From positions 10,608,726-10,672,725 of the forward strand of contig OU744731.1 of the NCBI GenBank assembly GCA_916613615.1: a DNA stretch of 64,000 nucleotides, read 5' to 3'. The notes under the pieces were generated by a model that was given only the letters and a program-made list of their open reading frames with translations, was not told where the DNA came from and searched no databases. Positions within the stretch are counted from its first letter, which is position 1, and the number at the start of each line of letters is the position of its first letter. Shown one piece after another: positions 1 to 11,800 of this stretch. Source of the stretch: Steromphala cineraria (Eukaryota; Mollusca; Gastropoda; Trochida; Trochidae). The translations under genes were made by a program, and so were the position numbers.

Positions 1-2601
1 CACACTGATCACATCTGATTAGTTCTGCAATTGTTCCACGAAGACAAGGGAGACAAATATCATATCAGGAGACGTTATTCCAGGATCTTCAGACGAAAAC
101 CAATGAATATTCCAAATAGCATTGCTGCGTAAACTGATTATTTTTTCTTGATGTATTCATGTTCAACGGACCTCAGAAAAAGATCAAAGACAGTCAAGAA
201 AAGGAGAATGAAATTGTGCAAAAAAAATCATAACTCATCTCTATCAATTCCAGTTAAAGTCATACAATCATAGCAAATATTGAATTTGACTTCTTATTTG
301 AAGATTCAATGTAAGCTCGAAGCACTGACTATTGAATCTTTAAATCTATTTAAAACTTCAAATTAAATTAATCTATTAAATAACTGACATCATCTTAATC
401 ATCTGTCAAAAGACAAAGTTTGTGAAGAACACAGTTTTCAGAGCGTTCATGTTTGAGAAATTGGTTTTCTAAATAGTACAAAGATCGATTATTTTTTTGA
501 GGGTATAAGATTTATTTTTGTATTCCCACAAGTCCCTTTTATTGGCATTTCGAATTGTACGAAGATTCTTCTTGGTGCCACCAATCTTTACAGCTCATGC
601 TTTTCCACAACTAACATGGATATCTTGCACCTAAGGGCCGCAACCACTTAAACGTTATTTACCTAAATGTTTTATTTCATCAGCAGCTATTCATGGTTGA
701 AATTGCTGGCGATTTTTTCGACAGCAGTTACATAACAGGCAGTGTTCGCTTGGTGTCTGGCGTGTGTGCTTTCAACGAGTCAACGATAAGTTCACAAGGC
801 GTTTATTGCTTCGGATCTAATTGAGGTATCTGCGAGCATTTTATCAAAAGCCTCAACATAAACAAGTTCTTTCCGCCCATCTTGACTTTCATTTCTAGTG
901 AGAAACTTTTTTTCTTGTTTGAATCAGGTTTCATTAAGTTTGAAAGGTTAAACTGCTTGGATACAATATTCTTAAATACAGATTACATACAAAACGTTTC
1001 TCCTTTGAAGTTAAACCAAAAGGAATCTTTAAAGCTTATTGCCAGCTCCGTAAGCTTAGTTGTGTATTTAAGTTGTACTTAACAAAGTGTGCACATTTCT
1101 CAGGAAAAAAATTGAGGAGAGCTTCTTATATCAAATGGGTCTGTCTATACAATCTTCTTCTACTGCATCGTCTGGTTTAATTTGTAATTTGTATTTAATC
1201 AAAAGTTTTAACAAAGTTAAAATCAAAAATCATCTTCTTTTACATCAAAGATTCTATTGGTTTTTAATAACTATGTACAAATCATATTACCAATATACAT
1301 GATTGACCATATCTTACATTTAAAATATATTATTTACATATTTCATTTTATATTATATCATTAAATTGTCAAACAAATGAATTTTCCATTTGAGAAACTA
1401 TTCATAATAACAATATTAGTTAACATATATTTTTTATGTTGATATTCCTTAAAACAATAAAACCTCTTCACTTTATAAGAAATGTTCTAGAGTTCTACAG
1501 TAAATACATCATTACTTTCACTGCATTGTTTTCTAAGGGAGATAACTCTTGACAACCACCTGTCAAGTTTCTAAGAATGTTGATAACAGGAGAACTAAAA
1601 GCAAAATATTGTGGTTTAAATGTTGATTTAAGATCTTTATCCTTAAAGAAATAAAATTATTTATCAGAAAAGATTCATACAAACAAGATATCAAAAATAA
1701 GTTATTGAGATTTTAGAAAGTAACAACAAATTTGAGGATTGTTTTTATTTTGTTTACAATATACATCTAAAGCTCTTACCGGTAATTATATGGTTTTCAA
1801 AATTAAGAAAAGATTTTACAATAATTCCTAACTCCTTTTGCCCTGCCAACAATGATCAAATTGAAATTAATCACCATACAGTGAAATATTGAAATCTTTG
1901 AATTAAACTTTAAATTTAAATATATATGAAAGTCACAATACGTTTTAACATAATATTTTTCAAAAGCCACTAATCTTAATGACAATTATCATATCTCTCC
2001 GCGTTCGAATAATACAGTATTGACAATTTGATAATTGGTTATGAAAGTGTTTGTTTTTTTTCTTGGGATAAAGCCAATGCAAGGTGTACAACGGCTTCAT
2101 AATAGCCTTATAACTCCACAAGAAAGTGTGAACAATTTTGTACAAATATTGGAATTGTTCCCATTTACTGGTGAGAAACTCTTTTCAACTCTATACACAA
2201 TAACTTTACCAAAACAACAGCTCTAAATACCCAGACAGGTTGCAAGGAAATTGATCTTATTATAACGCTTGATTAACGAGATTGTTAAGTGATTACAGGA
2301 CGTCAATTCCCATGATAATGCATCAACAATATTGACGGAATTACATAATTCTCTAAACATTGATATCAACTCTAGTGGACCATCAATGAATTATTAAAGG
2401 TAGTTTAGTGAATGATATCTCATGCTACAATGATCAACTTTGATGTTATTAAAATCACAAATATCTTATGTTAGTGCATTTTACCAGTATTAATGACAAC
2501 TAAAAAGATTAAAGATAAGAATTTTTAGAAATAAGGAAAAGGAACAACAATTTCAATTCCCTTGATTTTTAAAAAGTTAAAAAAGATATTAAGATATAAC
2601 A
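1..2601. other. Unannotated AT-rich stretch
   Basis: I see no gene, RNA or repeat that I can support here. Open frames on both strands are about 60-70 codons, low in complexity and without credible splice sites or family motifs. The stretch may be intergenic or intronic. Confidence 0.5.
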
Positions 2602-2605
2602 ATAG
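2602..2605. repeat. Target-site duplication, left copy (ATAG)
   Basis: ATAG directly before the LTR; the matching copy is at 3023-3026. The surrounding AACAATAG / CAATAG similarity allows a slightly longer match by chance. Confidence 0.7.
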
Positions 2606-2750
2606 TGTAACAGAAGTGATTTTGAAACCACCTCCACCGGGATTCGAACCCGGGACCTCCGGGTTGAGAGTCCTACACTCTACCTGTTCGGCCAAAGAGA
2701 TATCCCTCCAGCCGAAGCCAGTAGGAATGCTTATATCTCACCCTGTCACA
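2606..2750 (-). repeat. 3' LTR of the TRIM
   Basis: 145-bp repeat with about 98 percent identity to 2878-3022 and the same TG...CA ends. It carries the same tRNA-like block with one change in the A box (GAACAGG instead of GAGCAGG). On the outer side it meets ATAG at 2602-2605. Confidence 0.85.
2640..2694 (-). promoter_or_regulatory. tRNA-like A box and B box in the 3' LTR
   Basis: Same arrangement as in the other LTR: B box at 2650-2640 (perfect) and A box at 2694-2683 with one transition. A Pol III start here would run outward into the flank at 2600 and below. Confidence 0.65.
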
Positions 2751-2763
2751 TACACCCCCTCAC
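2751..2763 (-). other. Polypurine tract of the TRIM
   Basis: The minus strand reads GTGAGGGGGTGTA directly before the 3' LTR. It is short and interrupted by T, but it is in the right place for a plus-strand primer in reverse transcription. Confidence 0.55.
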
Positions 2764-2857
2764 AAAGTGACTCGTCCTCGAGTCAAGCCATTTGGAGTTA
2801 TCAAGCACCTCAGTTCGATGTACTCAGGGTGTTGTGAACACAAGGGAGTTGCCCCGG

Positions 2858-2875
2858 GCCCCATGTTGGGCGCCA
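2858..2875 (-). other. Primer-binding site, tRNA-Lys type
   Basis: Minus-strand TGGCGCCCAACATGGGGC starts two bases after the 5' LTR. It is complementary to the 3' end of animal tRNA-Lys(CUU) including CCA, apart from one probable change in the T-arm part. Primer sites beginning TGGCGCC are the usual lysine-tRNA sites of retroelements, which fixes the orientation as minus strand. Confidence 0.8.
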
Positions 2876-2877
2876 AA

Positions 2878-3022
2878 TGTAACAGAAGTGATTTTGAAAC
2901 CACCTCCACCGGGATTCGAACCCGGGACCTCCGGGTTGAGAGTCCTACACTCTACCTGCTCGGCCAAAGAGATATCCCTCTAGCCAAAGCCAGTAGGAAT
3001 GCTTATATCTCACCCTGTCACA
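2878..3022 (-). repeat. 5' LTR of the TRIM
   Basis: 145-bp long terminal repeat, TG...CA ended. In minus-strand order it holds a TATA-like GATATAAG near its start, then a tRNA-like block covering roughly the middle two thirds, then the end next to the primer site. It differs from the other LTR at three sites: C for T in the A-box region and two C/T- or G/A-type changes just upstream of it. This copy has the better A box. Confidence 0.85.
2912..2966 (-). promoter_or_regulatory. tRNA-like A box and B box in the 5' LTR
   Basis: The minus strand has TGGCCGAGCAGG (2966-2955), an A-box match, and GGTTCGAATCC (2922-2912), a perfect B box, about 32 bases apart as in tRNA genes. The block between resembles a lysine-type tRNA anticodon arm (GTAGAGYGTAGGACTCT). 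The anticodon and acceptor stems are no longer fully paired, so this is a tRNA relic or promoter rather than a working tRNA. Confidence 0.7.
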
Positions 3023-3026
3023 ATAG
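3023..3026. repeat. Target-site duplication, right copy (ATAG)
   Basis: ATAG directly after the outer end of the minus-strand 5' LTR, matching 2602-2605. Confidence 0.7.
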
Positions 3027-3029
3027 TAA

Positions 3030-6000
3030 CACAACAAGAAGAGGATTTATACAGTATGTTGTAGGACTTTGCCATTATTCTTAACGTTATCAACAATTGT
3101 ATACAGCCAACTTAAACTGAAGTATTATTATACTATATGACTGACCAACAGCTCATTCGATTTTGCAAAGACAGACTATCCAGATTATTCCAAAGCACCA
3201 CGTGAGAAGTGTAAAACTCAAACTCAATAAAGAGAACCTGAATGCCTTCCTCAAGTGCCCATAAATTACCTAATAGTTCTCAATTTCACTTGTTGCTGCC
3301 TACTGCACATAAATTCCTCTCATGTACAACTAATTACATCTTTAATAGCTTCATGGTAGTCAAAGTTATGTGGATGCAAGAACATGCATGCTACTTTCTT
3401 ACTACTAATCACATCTCTTTTACCTCAAGAAGTGCAATCAGATTTTACATTTCTTAAGCTTGCCTTTCAGCTTTTTTTATTATTAATTAGAAAATTTGTT
3501 AGAATCATTTTTACCAATTTGATTGCATTTCAATCATATTTCCCTTCCAACTACTTGGCATTCCTAATTTTTTTACCTTAACAAATTCAAGTTATCTTTG
3601 GTATAGTGATAATGAGTTATGATTAATTCCATGTACTGACCACAAATTATTACTGTCTCAGCAAACATGAATTATTTTTCAGCCCTCATGTCTTAGTTAT
3701 ATATTTATGGTAAGAAAACCATTTAAATCATTGCAATTTACTGTGAAATTCTCCACACAACTGATTACAACTCATTACCATTTCAACAGGTTGGGATGTG
3801 AGGTGACATAAAATTAGAGATGTCAGGAAAAGTCTTTAAATTCCAGGCATGTCTACATTGAGACATGTTGAGTTAATGCAAGGATAAAGAAAATTGTAAG
3901 ACATGTAAGACATTGTAAGAAATTGTAATTTAAGAAATGAGAACTAATCAGAGTTTGTTTAATCAAATGACAAAAAACATTTCTTAATTGAGTTGTAATT
4001 TTGATCTAATTAAGGGAAGAACGTAAATTTTACAGTTACTACAGGAAAAGATTGCTTGAGAAAAATATTTATTTGAGTGCTCAATCTTGGTGAAATTGGC
4101 AGGTATGTTAGACCATCAACATCTTCTGTTAAATTGTATTTTTTTTGTGAAGTGTTGGCAATGAATCTTTAATTTCCAATCAATATATATCAACTGAAAT
4201 CCAAGTTTACTGGACAATATTGATAAAGCAGACAGATATAAAACAAATAAATGTTATCAGTTAAAAATTAAAAGTACTGACCCATGAATGACATGTCAAA
4301 AGGATATATGAGAGAATTAATTCAAACCTGAGGCTATTTTATACAAAAATGTCTCTTTAACCATAAGCAAAGATGACAATTAAACAATATCAAAACTACA
4401 TCTTTTCAGAGCAGTCGGATGGTTCCCTGCTACAGTCAATGACATCTGTTGTACAGAGCAGCATAATGAATACAATCAAAATCTTATATCAAAAACAAAC
4501 AAGAAATTCTCTTATAAATAACATGTCAAAGATTTCTTATAATGATTTAGGTATTTTCAGATTTCAGACACATTTATTTACCATTGGCAAAAATATTTCA
4601 AAAGAAATCATTTGCTAGGAAGCTTATTTGAAAGTAAAATAATTTTGGTAAATAAATGGGCCAAAAACAGCAACATTGGCAAATGGATCTAAACCAACAT
4701 TATCTATATTGAAATCCCTTTGGCAATACCAGATAACACTCTCATAACTTTCGATTCAATCTGCATATAGCTGGCAGGGCCATCAGGGAAATTACTTTAC
4801 CATAAAGACATAAATAACTATTCCGTACCAAAATTATCTTTAACAACGTAGTATAGAATCTAGACTTTCTCAATACTTTATTAGAATAGAAAAGGTATAA
4901 TGTACCATAAAGATATAAATAACGACTTGATATTGGAATTTTGTTAAATTACGCAGCAAGAATCTCACTCACTCAGGGTTTGATGACATGAACATAACAG
5001 GGACATTTATAAGCATTCAAACTGGCTACTAAGGGCATATAAGTAAAACCAAAAGATTCGAAGAAGAATTACGTCAGAAACATTACTGTGGTATTTTTGT
5101 TAAGAACAAGAGCTACCAAGAGGGGTTGTCTAACACCTAGTATGAACATGATGAAGTTGATGGTATTTGTCCTTAACATAGACTACTGAAAAGCAAGTCT
5201 AGATCTACAGTGAAAATTGTCAGAGGCTAATTTTCTATGATAAATAAAATAACCGTTTTATTAAATTTCTTTTCAGAGAGTGAATATTAGTCTACAACAG
5301 GGGTTGTGGGTAGACATCTTGTCATTGGTGCAGAGGCTAAGCCGGCTAATCCCTACAATCAGACCTCCTGCCCCATTCACTTAGTGTGATGAGCTGCACA
5401 ACCTCCTGTGTACACCAGTAATGATAGTAGCTTGTTACCTCCCTCAGGATTCTGGTAACTACATACAGGGTTTCTAGTCTCTCTGTTATTGCCGGCCAAT
5501 ATCACTGATCTATCTCTTCATCCTTAACCCTCACCAATCAGGTCTTCCACTTCCGATAAGCCTCTGGATTCTTGGACATTCAAACTCTACATCCATCGAC
5601 AAGCAATGCTATCTCAAACTCTTCTATCAATGCCATCATTGAGAAGTTTATGAACAAGATCGCTTAGCTAGGTACTATTATTACTTTGATAGTTTTTAGA
5701 TTCTGAAATAGATGGAACCTATAGATCCTATCTATCATACCCTAGCACTAAGACAACTTTCAAGAAAAAATTTCAATGTGTATACCTTGTGATGAGATTT
5801 CATAAATTATATTCATGTTTTGCTGCTTTTGGTAGTATTTTGATTTTTTCTTTGATAGCAAAGGGTTAGCATATAAGGCTTCCTCTGCTCATAGTTTTAC
5901 CTTGAGGAACTACATCCACTTAATCTTAATCCCAACAAATGTGCTATATATCAGGATATTTCAAAAACTGCTTTCCTTCTTTCTCGTTGCTCATTAAAAA

Positions 6001-6560
6001 CCATTCATCAGGATTAATCAAATGCTCTCTTGATCTTTCATTAATCCCAAATGTTCATTAGGTGTTGTAAAGAAATTTCTTTCAGGCTTTCATTGATAAT
6101 TACTTTCTTGCTCTTTGAAAACACATAGGAAGAAAATTCACTAAAAGCTTAGGAATCGGAGTTATGCAATTTCCAACACAAAAGAGCCAAAGTTCTGAAG
6201 TTCAAACAAGACATCAATATCATCAAGATTATTGAACTAGCATTTCATATACAGTCCTAATACAAAATAATATCCACTGCTCGAAATATAAATGTGCATT
6301 GTCAGCTATATGGACCATTGGCGCCAATATAACAATACCATTGTAGAGCCGGCACCGACCATTGTAGGAGATTACAAGACAATATCATCCATAACTCCAT
6401 GCCATGGAACCAAAACGCCTCATTCTCTTGGCAGACATTTCAATCATGTCAGAAATATGAGCATTACTGGCATATCCAAACCTTTGCTTCAATCCACTCA
6501 ATCATCATTCTTCATATGTCATATTCCTGAAAGTCCTGGAATCGGTTTTGGAGAGAATAA
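3030..6560. other. Unannotated stretch
   Basis: No supported feature. The frame at 6292-6579 (95 codons) is open up to the start of the next duplication, but shows no family motif and no splice context. Confidence 0.45.
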
Positions 6561-6565
6561 ACATT

Positions 6566-6934
6566 TAGAAAACTTCTAAAAACAAACATTCTGAAAGAAA
6601 GAAAATAAAATCTATTCTCTCTAGGTCCATATGGACATCTTCAAGAAATGAATCTTTCTAAACAGAGCAAACAGAGCCCATAGTAATCAAAAAGATCTAT
6701 GACTCAATTTGGTCTAAAAGTCTCTGGTCTGCACTGGGTTAATATCAATTAGAAAACTTCTAAAAACAAACATTCTGAAAGAAAGAAAATAAGATATTTT
6801 CTCTCTAGGGTCATATGGACATATTCAAGAAATGAATCTTTCTAAACAGAGCAAACAGAGCCGATAGTAATCAAAAAGATCTATGACTCAATTTGGTCTA
6901 AAGTCTCTGGTATGCACAAGGTTAATATCAATTT
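6566..6934. repeat. Tandem duplication, 184-bp unit, two copies
   Basis: The segment starting TAGAAAACTTCTAAAAACAA at 6566 is repeated from 6750 with few changes. It contains GGTCTAAA, AAAAGATCTATGACTC and a final GGTTAATATCAATT. A third start (AATTTCAGAAATCTTC) follows at about 6930 and then decays. Confidence 0.85.
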
Positions 6935-7312
6935 CAGAAATCTTCTCTACAATTGGTTTCTAGACATTTATTGATTTACATCCCCAAATATTTGATTATG
7001 TTTGCATGGAATATTAAACTTTGCCACCTCTTTTCAAAGATATTTATTGATTGACTACTTCTAACATTTGATTATTTCTCCATGGAATATTCGATAATCA
7101 GGGACTGAATAATAGTCTAGGATCCTGGGAACAGAAAACTTGGTGTTATCAATTCCCCACTGCCGAGCACGGACCATCAAGGAGTCAATATGATCCATAA
7201 CTGCAGACCACAGAGCAAGAGTGTATTAGTGTTTGCAGACAGCTCCAATAATCTAGACGAGTTACTCGGAACACAGCTGTGAGACTGTCAGACAAGTTGC
7301 ATCAACACAACT

Positions 7313-7464
7313 GAGACAGATTCGTAACTTTTAGTCTGGAAACTTGCAATGAGACAGATTCGTAACTTTTAGTCTGGAAACTTGCAATAAGACAGATTCA
7401 TAACTTTTAGTCTGGAAACTTGTAATGAGACAGATTCGTAACTTTTAGTCTGGAAACATGTAAG
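7313..7464. repeat. 38-bp tandem repeat, four copies
   Basis: Unit GAGACAGATTCGTAACTTTT plus AGTCTGGAAACTTGCAAT, starting at 7313, 7351, 7389 and 7427 (exact 38-bp steps). Only a few bases differ between copies. Confidence 0.9.
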
Positions 7465-7589
7465 TTGAAATTGCAGAGCTTGGAGTAATAGACAGTAATA
7501 AATATAAGACAGTTACCTCACAATTAGAAAGAGTTAATGATTCTGTGATGTAATCAAGTCCTTGACTCTAGTCTCCCCGTAAACCTTCC

Positions 7590-8050
7590 AAGTATTTGTT
7601 CCTCAGAGTAAAATCAAAATATTTCAGAGGAAAGTCACAAGTCTCAGAATAGAGTAGACAATCTCTTGAGAGTCACCAAATCTCCAAGTAAATTGTCTCA
7701 GTAAAGTCACTAAGTGTCAACATAAAGTTGCGATGTTAACTTCTGACTAAAGTAAATTTTCAGTCTCAGTTCAGTTTCAGAACTACCGGTAAGAAAAGTC
7801 AAGAAATCTTTCAGTATAATTTTGGTGTCAAGTCTTTGAGTAAGTCTGTAAGTACAATTGTTAAGTAAAGCTGTAAGAAAAAGTCTATAAATCAAGTTTC
7901 TGAGTAAATCTCTGAGTAAAGTCCTATAGTGTCTGAGAATAAAATCCATGAATAAAGTCATCGAGAAAAGTCCCTAAGAAAAGTCTTTGAATATTTTCCC
8001 CGAAAAATGTCTTTAAGTAAAGTTTCTGAGTCTTTAAATCAAAACTCTTG
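7590..8050. repeat. Degenerate short-unit minisatellite (AGTAAAGTCTCTGA-like)
   Basis: A long run of variants of AAGTCTCTGAGTAAA spaced about 15-20 bases apart, with many substitutions and small indels. It keeps minus-strand frames open at 7710-8106, but these are low-complexity and I do not call them genes. Confidence 0.6.
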
Positions 8051-8390
8051 CATTGCAATTGCACCTGGTGTCTGTACAGCAAGAATCTCCAAGTAGATCT
8101 GAACATTGCTCTTGTCTGAATAAATTTGAAATTAAATTGAAGCTGATACTTGAAACTAGTCCAAACACCTGGTCTCTGTCTTCTTTCAACTGTAATTGAT
8201 GCAGGATTTAATTTTTTAGGAATGTCTTTTTCCTCAAACTACATTTATTTTGAGCAAGGAATCTGTCAAGACAAAAGAGTTATTTTGAAACTTAATATGT
8301 AGCTATTTCAAAGAATTTTTTTTTTTCTGTACACAAAATGAAAGTGAATAATAAAGGCAATATGATGTCATATACTAACATTATCATCTG

Positions 8391-8512
8391 ATTCCAGCCA
8401 GTAAAGGGTTAACAGGTTTACAGAATGTTTCTAATTCCAGCCAGTAAAGGGTTAACAGCATTACAGAATGTTTCTGATTCCAGCCAGTAAAGGGGTAACA
8501 GCATCTTTGCTA
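8391..8512. repeat. 43-bp tandem repeat, three copies
   Basis: CCAGCCAGTAAAGGGTTAAC followed by AGCATTACAGAATGTTTCT, starting at 8394, 8437 and 8480. Diverged relatives (ACAGCCAATAACGGTTAAGA and ACAGCGGATAAAGGGTTAAG) recur in the next block. Confidence 0.85.
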
Positions 8513-8830
8513 TGCAACTCACACTTTTAACTCCCAATATGCCGTTTTACATGCATTACAGAATGCAAGAATTCACCCTCCACAAGCAATCAAAAGAACG
8601 AAAACAAGGAGAGGAAATACAGCCAATAACGGTTAAGAACATCTTGTCATGCCATACCTTTACTACTAATGTATGCAATACAGAATTCATGCACTTTGTC
8701 TCAACCTTTAAGTTCAAGCAATAAAAGGAAAAATACAGCGGATAAAGGGTTAAGAGCATCTAAGTTTTACTATCAATGTTTGCAATATAGAATTCAAGAA
8801 TTTTATCTCAACATTCTGAGCAAGGGAAGA
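8512..8830. repeat. Degenerate repeat of about 107-117 bp, three copies
   Basis: TGCAATACAGAATTC-like segments at about 8551, 8670 and 8778 are followed by similar sequence and by the AGGGTTAAGAGCATCT motif shared with the 43-bp array. The two arrays probably come from one older unit. Confidence 0.55.
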
Positions 8831-8859
8831 CTGTACTCTCTGGCCTTCCTGTAGATAAG

Positions 8860-11800
8860 TGTAATGTAGGTAAAGCTTATCTTCAGCCGGGAAGGAATCC
8901 AAACACACAATGTTCTGAACTCCATGTATATTTTGACAAAGATCTTGACACGATCCGCCAGATTATACAATGAAGGTGGTCCTACTAATTACTCTGTTGC
9001 ATGGAAGCTGTTAGATCTACCAGGAAGTTTCTTTTCTTATAATGTAACCTCTGTTGTGTATCTGATTTGAAGGCAAATAGTATGAAGACTATGAAATAGA
9101 CAATTAGATGTTTGTAAAACAAGTTGAAGTATGCGGGACCAAGCCTATGTAGGAAGAATATAGGTTGACTTGTTATAACCTATGAAAATTGTAATTTGGG
9201 GTGTAATGTAATGGGAAAAACAAATTTTGATTTGAACTTTAGTGTGTCAATGTATCATCTACCGTCCATAGAATATAAATGGGTCTCATCAATAAAGCAG
9301 GAGAAGATGTAATTTCATATTTTAATTTTTCAATAGGATCAACTTACAAATCATATGTTGGAAATTATTATTCAGAAACATCTAAGGAATTGAAAACTTG
9401 TTCATGCTCCTATACAACAATCATTACAGCATATCTGAAGTTTGAGAGTCAAACAATCCTTTCATTATTCAAACATCATAACCTTGTTGCTATCATAATG
9501 ACACAAAAATAACAATGCATGTCCATGACCTAGAAACAGAAAACGCTTTCTTGCAATGACAATAACATTCCCTCAATCATTAACCACAAGAATTAAGGCT
9601 AATGTGAGAGACCCTTCCATGACATGCAAACATCATCAAAACCTTTTATCAACTACACCTCAACACCATGTCTTGAGACTGATCACCAAATACAATGGCG
9701 GTCTATAACTGCCTGAAATCCAAACAACCCTCAGTCACGACAGGTGTTTCAAGGGCAGAGATGTTTGCCTGATATAGGTAAAGCTAATTGATTCGGACAG
9801 GTACTCCAGTGAGTATGTACAAGGAACAATGACAGTGTTGCATGTACGGTCACGTAGATAGCAGGGCACGCTTACCAATCTGCCATTAGGGTTCATTAGA
9901 CAGTGCTCTATTGTTCACCTACAGTGTCGGGTCTTCATGGTACGTGTGTGTCTTTATATTGTCTCGCCTTCAACACCACATGTCATTCCTTCTCCTTTTA
10001 GTGTTCAACCATCTCTTAAATTGTACCTTAATATATTTCATGCCCTATTTTTACTGTCAATTCTTTGGAGTTACAAAGTTACAGAGTTACTGGATTTCAT
10101 AAATAACATGCTTCATTTAAATCTTGGTTAAATCTTAAAATTTTACCTTATTTTCAACATCTAAAGTCTACTGTTGATGTGCATTAAACCCTTTTATATA
10201 AAGGACCTTTATCCTTTCTGGAAGTGTACAACCAAGCTACTTTTGTTGGGGTTTAAGACAAAGCTTCCCTGATATCTACAACATAGCATCCCAATGGCAT
10301 GTGTGTGTCTGCATTCACTTGTACGATGAATACTTCCTGAAACTATCGCTTGTCCACTGAACACTTCCTGAAACTTAGTCGCATGTCCACTGAACACTTC
10401 CTTAAAGTTAAAACTTGAAAGGTGCATATTTCTCTATGTTAAATACAAATTTTGTTGTGGAATCTTAACTTGGAATGTTTAAAGCAGCAAATTGACCCTG
10501 ATATAGCAATTAAACAGCAAAATCAAATTATGCACGAAACTCTTGATTCCTATTTGTCAGCCATGGTGTTACATTGATTCAACTGGCAATGGTTTATTTT
10601 TATATAATTATGGCATTAACTTAGGATTTCAACCATTAAAACTGCAATAGGGTGCCTAATTTTTCTAAAGAGTCAGCCATTGACCTAGGTTTATCAATAC
10701 TAACCCATCTCCTTAGAGTATGAAAGGTCTCCGATAAGAATCACCAAAGTAGCTTACAATTCCTTTTGAGATTTTTATTGTACAAACAATTATTCCATGA
10801 ACTAATTTGGCCTATATTTTCTCGCCAGCCAGCCAGCCCAGTAACCGCGGTGGTCAATACATGTTATAACAATAGCCCTCCAACTGGTTGAGTTGATGCT
10901 GTCAGATATTGATTGGGTCTCAGAACACAACCCTGCCGGCCGCCAGTCTACAATTTCCCTATATGAGCTCCAGCATGATCAATTTGTACTGTGTGTCGAA
11001 GCTTTTGTTTATCTAGTCCAGCCTGTAGGAGATCTTGAAGCTTATCGTGCCAACTTTGTGACAATAATGCTTCTGGAATTGTACACTTGAATATATTGAA
11101 GACCAGAGGCATTAATCAATTATTAAATTTTGTTTTCAAATTTTTAGTTTTAAAAATAATGGGGTGTTTTAATATGTTTAATATGTTTCTCTGAAACTGG
11201 ATTAATTATTTATTTTTTAGGGGAGTGAACATTTTCAGAGAATACTAATGACAACTGTGTGTAGCTGAATTAAGCTTCATAACATGAGACATTTCTGGAA
11301 AAAGTGTGCCTTATTAAAATGTAATAAAAATATTAAACAACAAACAAACAAACAAACAAAGAACATGATATTGAGAAAACTATTTTTTTGTGAGTGTTCA
11401 AGAATAAAAAAACCTTGGTTATTGATATTCTCTCAAAGGCCAGTAGTGTGTGAATACTGTCATTTTTTCTATAATTTCACTTTTACATCTTTACTTTGTA
11501 ACCATAGCCTTCATTCATGGAATACCCTGACCAGCCACGCCCATTTGAGTACCCATCATTAAGCTTGTAACAGTTTGGTGCGAGAATTAGACGCTCAACT
11601 CGACTCTGAAAGTCATGGCCACCAGGGAGTTCACACCTGAATAACGACCCTGCACCTACTGAACTGAAATCTTACGGTGAATGTCACCTCAAACTCTAAA
11701 CACTCGTTAAATTCTCCTACATACGCCCATAAGCCTCGGAGTTGCACTTCCAGAACGTAAAGTAACCTTTTCACCATACGCTGTATGGTCTTTTCAAATT

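Larger units (their letters stand above)
2606..3022 (-). mobile_element. TRIM (miniature LTR retrotransposon) with tRNA-like sequence in its LTRs
   Basis: A complete 417-bp non-autonomous LTR element read on the minus strand. Two 145-bp direct repeats (2878-3022 as 5' LTR, 2606-2750 as 3' LTR) enclose a 127-bp internal part. The LTRs differ at three positions, so the insertion is fairly recent or the copies have been homogenised. Each LTR starts TGTGACA and ends TGTTACA. Three bases after the 5' LTR lies a tRNA-Lys-type primer site (2858-2875), and a G-rich purine tract abuts the 3' LTR. ATAG flanks both ends as a 4-bp target duplication. The internal part has no room for gag or pol, which by definition makes it a TRIM and dependent on an autonomous partner. 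Inside each LTR is a tRNA-like block with A and B boxes. Structure is seen directly; mobilisation in trans is inferred. Confidence 0.85.

Noticed and set aside
2620..2985. Two tRNA genes
   Set aside because: A and B boxes are present, but the acceptor and anticodon stems do not pair properly and both copies sit at the same place inside 145-bp LTRs.
2562..3084. Plus-strand open frames over the TRIM (PPPPGFEPGTSGLRV-type peptides)
   Set aside because: They are translations of the LTR's tRNA-like block on the wrong strand; such PPPGFEPGT peptides are a known artefact of tRNA-like repeats.
10893..11090. 66-codon frame with protein-like composition
   Set aside because: No ATG near its start apart from internal ones, no splice context, no family motif.
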